Shown piece by piece: positions 58,819-64,000 of a DNA stretch of 64,000 nucleotides. The notes under the pieces were generated by a model, which ran no database searches, had not been told where the DNA came from, and saw only the letters and a program-made list of their open reading frames with translations. The stretch lies in the NCBI GenBank assembly GCA_902702965.1, contig CACRXP010000050.1, positions 1,227,636 to 1,291,635 of the forward strand, in the 5' to 3' direction. The stretch comes from Spirometra erinaceieuropaei. Taxonomy: Eukaryota > Platyhelminthes > Cestoda > Diphyllobothriidea > Diphyllobothriidae. The position numbers and the translations under genes were made by a program. Numbering within the stretch: the first letter of the stretch is position 1; every line of letters begins with the position of its first letter.

Positions 58819-60126
58819 TTGTGGAACAGGGGGGGAGATTTAGCCGGAGGGCCGCCGCGTGGGCCGTTGGTTAATATTTTCGACATTAGCTATGCCACTC
58901 TCTGGAAAATTATTAATAATAGGACAGCACCTAGAATAATGCAAGGTGAACCAAAACGGTACACAAGCAAGCAAGACAATTTTATTCATCGCACACTAAA
59001 AAGTGCCCCTTAAGGCTATTCGCAAGGAAAAAGGATGAAGGAAGTCAGTCTTACTCAGCAAAAAAGTTCCAGCAAAGCCGTTTAAGTAGGAAAGTCATTA
59101 CTGAGTGTTTTTATTTGCCGAGAGTTTATTGATTGCAGATTCTCATTTTTGAAGTATTTGCTTTTACGATGGGGTCTTATTTTTAGACAGACTACCAAAG
59201 TCCGTCTAGGTGGTTCATACGTGGGAAGAACTTCCCCCGAGAACGCACTGCGTCGACGGTAGCTTTCAAGGTTGTCGACGCCCAATGGTTTGGATGACCA
59301 TGAAGTTCGCAGAGTGACCATTCTGGCGGTCAACAACGGAGACTATAAGCAGTAAGGTGCTCATCAATATCTTAAAGGATGCTTTCGATTACAGCGACAT
59401 TCACCGACGTCGAATGGACACTGTAGTGCTGCAGGATAATGTTCCTGTTCACCACTCGGAGGAGGTATGATTCTGAGTTAGCCTATGATAATATAATCGC
59501 TTAGACTACGTTTTTATCCCTGTCAAGAGCCCGGACCCCCATCCGATCGCAAATCTCCGTGCGCTAATCAAAATAAATTGGGGCAAAGCGAGGAAATACT
59601 GCTACATGCACGAAAAGTTGGATTCTGTGCGTCATAACTGTAAAGACAAGCCCACCATAGATGTTATGGAGAACGGAAATAGTGATCACGGCCTGGGGGA
59701 AAAGGCGGATATGACTACGCACGGCACAGCAGACCAAGCCGACCACGAGATACACGCGTGAAGTCAGGCAGCCAATCAGCGCGCAGTGTAGCGTCGAGCA
59801 CACGTAACATCTTTGCTCGTGCGTGCGGCCCAATGACCGATTGGACATTCCTAGTTTTCTGCGAGAGGATTCTCGCGTGAGAAACGGCAAATCCGCGACC
59901 AGCACGCCAGTGACCGGATTATTATAGAACGCCCAGAACTTCAAATAAATAAGACGAGTTCTGATAAGTTGAAAATAGTGTTTTGCAGGCCGTAAGAATA
60001 AAATGATTGTCCCCAGAACCCACTTGCCTCCCCTTCTGTCATAGCCGTCGGGATGTAACAATATACAGCTTTGTCGTCCAACTTGCAGATGTCTTACACG
60101 CAAAAGGACCACCTACAAAGTACTAA
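58819..60126 (+). pseudogene. decayed Tc1-like transposase, split by a solo LTR
   Basis: Plus strand. ISYATLWKIINNRT and GEPKRYTSKQDNFIHRTLK (58880-59010) resemble the paired helix-turn-helix DNA-binding region. PMVWMTMKF near 59280 matches the MVWG segment. LQDNVPVHHS (59429-59458) is the second catalytic Asp motif. SPDPHPIANL near 59530 matches SPDLNPIENL, but the catalytic Glu is Ala. After the LTR, the last codons (VLHAKGPPTKY then TAA at 60124) match the Tc1 C-terminal KGGxTKY. Several stops and shifts make it dead. Full-length Tc1 transposases have about 340 residues, which fits the span without the LTR. Confidence 0.8.
59662..60060 (+). mobile_element. solo LTR inserted in the Tc1-like transposase
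   Basis: Length 399 bp. It begins TGTTATGG and ends GATGTAACA, so TGTTA...TAACA are inverted ends as in LTRs. Flanks are ATAGA (59657-59661) and ATATA (60061-60065), a 5-bp target duplication with one mismatch. AATAAA occurs at 59944 and 59997, the latter about 60 bp before the end, and a TTATTATAG phrase near 59919 could be a TATA element, so the LTR reads on the plus strand. No internal region or second LTR is present. Confidence 0.75.
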
Positions 60127-60754
60127 TGCATTGTATTTGGTATTCTTTTTCATTATTTTCTCTTTGGACCATACTTTTCTTCTCTGCTCTCAGTTATAGT
60201 AGGTCATAAATAATTAACCTGTGATAATGTCGCCATTATGCTTTAATGGGCTTCGACAAAATAGTTTATGTATTCTCTAGAAGAATGGTCGATTCTGCAG
60301 CGCAGTACAAGTTTCGCGGATGTAGTATGGGCGGTCTGCGCGTAACAGGGATGTTGTGCGAATTTTGCAGCCCTGTTTCTGAAAGGCCACGAACTGCAGG
60401 AATTCACTTGAGAGAAGCCAGAGCATAATTAAAAGCTCATGCTTTTTCCGACGCCTCTAGTATACAGACTTTGTGAAAAATTATCCAACCGAAGGATTCA
60501 AATCCGTAGAAACGAATAACGATGTGGAAATCGTTCATGTGCTGATATTCCCAACGGTTAAATGACAAAATGAGACCAGGAAGTATTTCCAATTCGTTGG
60601 TCGACTAAGAGGATAGAGTGGTTGGACGAAGCATAGTAAGTACAGGTGAGAGCTGGGAGTCTTAACGTGATCTTTATAGCACGCCTAGGGGCGGCTTCGG
60701 TCGCGCCAGTCGCTTTTGCTGTTGGTTAAAATTCTGGTCATTTGCTGTGTGGAC
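60127..60754. other. intergenic DNA, nothing recognised
   Basis: No gene or clear repeat. The 3' end of the Tc1-like element should lie here but its terminal repeat was not found. Confidence 0.4.
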
Positions 60755-61000
60755 CAGTGGGTGAGGAGTGGAGTGTCAAGGTGCGGGCTGACCGTGCCAT
60801 CCACCTGCGCCCTCGCCCGTCTCCGGTCTTCTTGAGTCTGTCTTGACACCGAGTCCAGGTGGCGGAGGAGGAGAGAGTGGTAGATGCTGCGCAGGTCTAC
60901 ATTCACTATAGACTAAATCACGCGCAAGTCACCGTGTCTGCTTCACCTTCTTGTAGAGCATACGGTGGAAATCGTCGGAAACGACAGTCGAACTGGTAAG
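60755..61000 (-). repeat. dispersed modular repeat, copy 6 (left module)
   Basis: Reverse complement of the left module: GTTCGACTGTCGTTTCC, GACGATTTCCACCGTATG, TATAGTGAATGTAGACC, TGCGCAGCATCTACC and GGCGCAGGTGGATGGCACG. Confidence 0.65.
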
Positions 61001-61754
61001 TACCAGTGATAAAGGAAAAAACTTACTAGGATCCAAGCCTGACTTTTTCCTCAGCACGATATCTGAAAGGAGACAATGGCAAAAAGGTGCGTATACATAC
61101 ATTGGCGAATGCTAGACAAAACATGAACAATTATTGATTTTAAGCAGGCCAAAACAGCGAATTTGATTCGATTTGAAAGCAACTACCTGCCTACTAGTCA
61201 CAGTCAGGCCTTCAAAGTCGAGACGTAAAACAAGTATTTGGAAATGGGAGGTTTAACCGCATACAAAGAGTAGCCAAGGAAGGTACTCTGGTCTAAGAAC
61301 CCGCTGAATTGGTCGGTAGTCTATAGGTGGGTTTCCATTGAATTCGATAGGAGAACGTGCTATTAGCGAGCAAACAAGAGGAGGCATTAACCGAATATCG
61401 TTTGTGGGACTCGCTGCCGGTTATTTTTATTAGGAACTATGCACGAAGAGACATGCAAAAAGTAGGCAAATTTAGGAGCCCGTTTAGGACACGGATAAGA
61501 CTATCAATTTGTGGGTGCAAAATTGTCCTAAATTATGAATGGCTCACTTGGTCACCGTCGGATTAATTTATATGCTCCATTCACCAAAGGAAGCAAAGCC
61601 CTGTTCTTCAGAAACCCTATTCAGTTTCGCCCTGAGTGCAATCACTTTCAGGAAGGGCAATCCAACTAAGTGAAATTCTCCATTTGCACTAAGGAGTACG
61701 TGGTATCGGGTCGTTCAGCGGACCCCTGAATTTCAAAGTACTTTTCTCGTTCTC
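61001..61754. other. intergenic DNA, nothing recognised
   Basis: Short open stretches only, none recognised. Confidence 0.4.
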
Positions 61755-62080
61755 CTAGTTGACAGTTCGACCGTCGTTACCGACGATGTCCATCGTGTGC
61801 CCACAGCAAGACGAAAGCTAGGGCGGTGACTTTCGCTGTACTGACTGCATTCTCTCCTCTCCCACCCAAGACAGAGTCAAGACCGGAGGAGGATTGGGCG
61901 CAGTGTCTTACAGGACCAAATAGCCCATCTACACGAGCCACACACGTCTGGCCCGCGCACGGTGGACCGGGTTTTTACCCAAACAACAGAGAGTGCCATA
62001 GAGGTTACATGAATAAAAAGCCATCGCAGCCCGACTCTCCGTCCCCGAACGGATGACCGAGTCATCCCGTCGGTTGGCAG
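61755..62080 (+). repeat. dispersed modular repeat, copy 7, with alternative right module
   Basis: The left module (GTTCGACCGTCGTTACC, GACGATGTCCATCGTGTG, GACAGAGTCAAGACCGGAGG) is joined to a right part (CGAGCCACACACGTC, GAGAGTGCCATAGAGG, CCGAGTCATC) that differs from the right module at 5.9 and 49.6 kb but matches 19345-19655 in reverse. Confidence 0.6.
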
Positions 62081-63059
62081 CCTTTAGAGCCACGCTGGCA
62101 GCGCATCGTGGTAGATAACAAGCGCGTCGGATTGCTTGTCGTGAGAAATGCGCGCTGCGTCGTGGGGACGCGGTCCCCGGAGGCAATCTCACCGTCTTCC
62201 CTCTCCCAGGCACTGTCAAAACCGGTTGGCCATCTGGTGCTGGGATCGGGCACAACTGGCTGGCGTAACGGGAGTCTGCGCCTAGGCGTGCCGCCACACT
62301 CCATGCGTGGCAAGCGTCATGAGTGTGCAGCTAAAATAACGCGTTATGTACTATGATCTGGTTCTTGCGTTGGTCCAGCGCAACGTTCGCGTAGTCTGCT
62401 GTACGAGGCAAACCGGGCTAGTAACTACCGAGCGACGGCTTTTGACGCGTGTCGCGGTGTGAGGACAAGGAAAGGAATCTGTCCCAAGAGAAGTGGCGAC
62501 GTCGCTTAATCTCCAGCTGCGATGCCCTCATCCAAGGTTCGCTTGTGATAACGTACAGATTCCTTCCTGAGGAACATCTTGACTGACGATGGTTGACCAG
62601 AGAAGGCAAGAAAATTAGAGCGTAAAAGTTCTTATCGTCAGCCGTTAAGCGTAAGGAGAGCTGCCCAAGTCGATAGCCGTGGCTGCAGCTTGGCGTATAA
62701 TTTAGTAGCTTCAGAAAACTGTCAAACTGTCTGTTTGGACACATGGCCGACAACAAAACCCCTCCCTGTACAGTGATGAATCTGTTCGCCATCATCACCA
62801 AGGCCATTTTGGCCAATCGGAGTCATTCACCTAGATGCTTCGGCATCCAAGAAGTGCCCAGGCAAACGAAAGGGTATTACTGCGTCTACTTGCAACCTCT
62901 CATGTGAGAATTGCAGACTGCAAACGCCTGCTAGTTTACAGACGTCGAGGAAACACTAAGTCAGTGTAAACCAATTCGCATGAAGTTACTAGTTGAGCCC
63001 AAGTGTGTGAGAAATTTGGCCGAAATGATATGATATTTAGCTTTGAGCACTGCTACGGA
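62081..63059. other. GC-richer intergenic DNA, nothing recognised
   Basis: 62050-62480 is visibly richer in G and C than its surroundings and open in several frames. No domain was recognised. It may belong to the repeat at 61755-62080. Confidence 0.4.
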
Positions 63060-63355
63060 NNNNNNNNNNNNNNNNNNNNNNNNNNNNNNNNNNNNNNNNN
63101 NNNNNNNNNNNNNNNNNNNNNNNNNNNNNNNNNNNNNNNNNNNNNNNNNNNNNNNNNNNNNNNNNNNNNNNNNNNNNNNNNNNNNNNNNNNNNNNNNNNN
63201 NNNNNNNNNNNNNNNNNNNNNNNNNNNNNNNNNNNNNNNNNNNNNNNNNNNNNNNNNNNNNNNNNNNNNNNNNNNNNNNNNNNNNNNNNNNNNNNNNNNN
63301 NNNNNNNNNNNNNNNNNNNNNNNNNNNNNNNNNNNNNNNNNNNNNNNNNNNNNNN
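63060..63355. other. assembly gap (296 N)
   Basis: Run of N directly abutting the duplicated segment at 63356. Confidence 0.99.
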
Positions 63356-64000
63356 CTTTTCATCTTCAAGTCACAATTTATGGGATCGAATTTCATATCC
63401 CATTTAGACAGGGGCAGCCTTTTAACGACCTATGCCAAACAATTCTTTGTACATAGCTTTCAACTGTTATTTGATAATGGGCAGAAGTTATGGAGTCTAT
63501 CTGCGAAAATAAGCAATACTGAAAAAAGATTTTATTTGACTTTGTACTTAGACTACAAGTTATCTAGATGACTTACTTGCGAGCAGTTCAGTGACATTAA
63601 AAAAAATACTTTTATTTCCATTTTAGTTTATTGCAACAATAAATTATCTCTCGAAGAGACATTTAAGCCTCAGCGCATTGCTCTGGATATCACTTTGATC
63701 GCATATGCATCACAGGATGCAGACAGAGCAATCATGTGTCGAATGTTGCCTTCTAGCCTTCTGGCCCCCGCGGACACAGCAGGGAGAGGAGCTGTTCCTC
63801 ACGTTTGCGCGTTGGGGATGGTCGCCACTAATCCGATGACTCACTGTCCGATAGATTAGTAATGCCATTTGTTATATTAGTAACTAGGTGCTGTCAGCTT
63901 AGCTTAGTTTGTGCCAACGCAGAAATGTGGGCGATCAGCAAACATTTTGGCCTTAGCTATATGAGGTTTTTGCGTGAAAAAAAAAACTTTGCCTTGCTTG
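63356..64000 (-). repeat. long duplicate, partner of 42756-43397 (inverted)
   Basis: Reverse complement of 42756-43397 with few differences. It starts at the gap edge and runs off the end of the window, so its true length is not known. Confidence 0.85.

Noticed and set aside
59564..60112. 182-codon open stretch on the minus strand
   Set aside because: It runs antisense through the solo LTR and the end of the Tc1-like transposase, so it is a shadow.
60480..60520. GGATTCAAATCC as a tRNA B box
   Set aside because: No A box or cloverleaf upstream.
1..64000. CRISPR arrays, bacterial operons, phage or plasmid functions
   Set aside because: No regular spaced repeats, no Shine-Dalgarno-led gene strings; introns and PLEs show eukaryotic DNA.

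Overview
This is eukaryotic, repeat-dominated DNA. It carries one clear spliced host gene, about ten fragments of Penelope-like elements (PLEs), foldback elements, a dead Tc1-like transposon, telomere-like repeats and two assembly gaps (22829-22912 and 63060-63355). The PLE types with GIY-YIG endonuclease and hammerhead-like termini, the TTAGGG-type repeats and the short PDZ gene suggest a flatworm, probably a tapeworm of the Diphyllobothriidea. That placement is inference from family flavour, since no search could be run.

Layout. 0-14 kb: mostly featureless intergenic DNA with a 1.5-kb foldback element and two copies of a dispersed modular repeat. 14.4-22.6 kb: two PLE copies on the minus strand. 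25.6-30.5 kb: the only convincing host gene, four coding exons on the plus strand for a 188-residue PDZ protein of the PDZ-LIM (Zasp/PDLIM) type without LIM domains; a telomere-like foldback repeat lies in its first intron. 34.5-41.1 kb: a foldback element, two PLE remnants, telomere-like repeats and a tRNA-Arg-like pseudogene. 42.7-55.1 kb: a transposon graveyard with PLEs in both orientations, an interstitial telomere-like tract, and a foldback element between two PLE 3' ends. 56.5-60.1 kb: a third foldback copy and a Tc1-like transposon split by a solo LTR. 60.7-64 kb: modular repeats, a gap, and an inverted near-identical copy of 42.8-43.4 kb.

The most notable structures are: hammerhead-ribozyme-like cores in the PLE terminal repeats, in one family supplying the ORF stop codon; two PLEs with inverted terminal arms, one of which looks like a 5' inversion similar to twin priming; three equal-sized foldback elements sharing TA flanks and a palindrome; and the solo LTR in the Tc1 relative, where subtracting the LTR and one 5-bp target duplication restores the reading frame. 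I found no convincing new enzymatic system. The transposable elements are decayed and no complete autonomous copy is visible.
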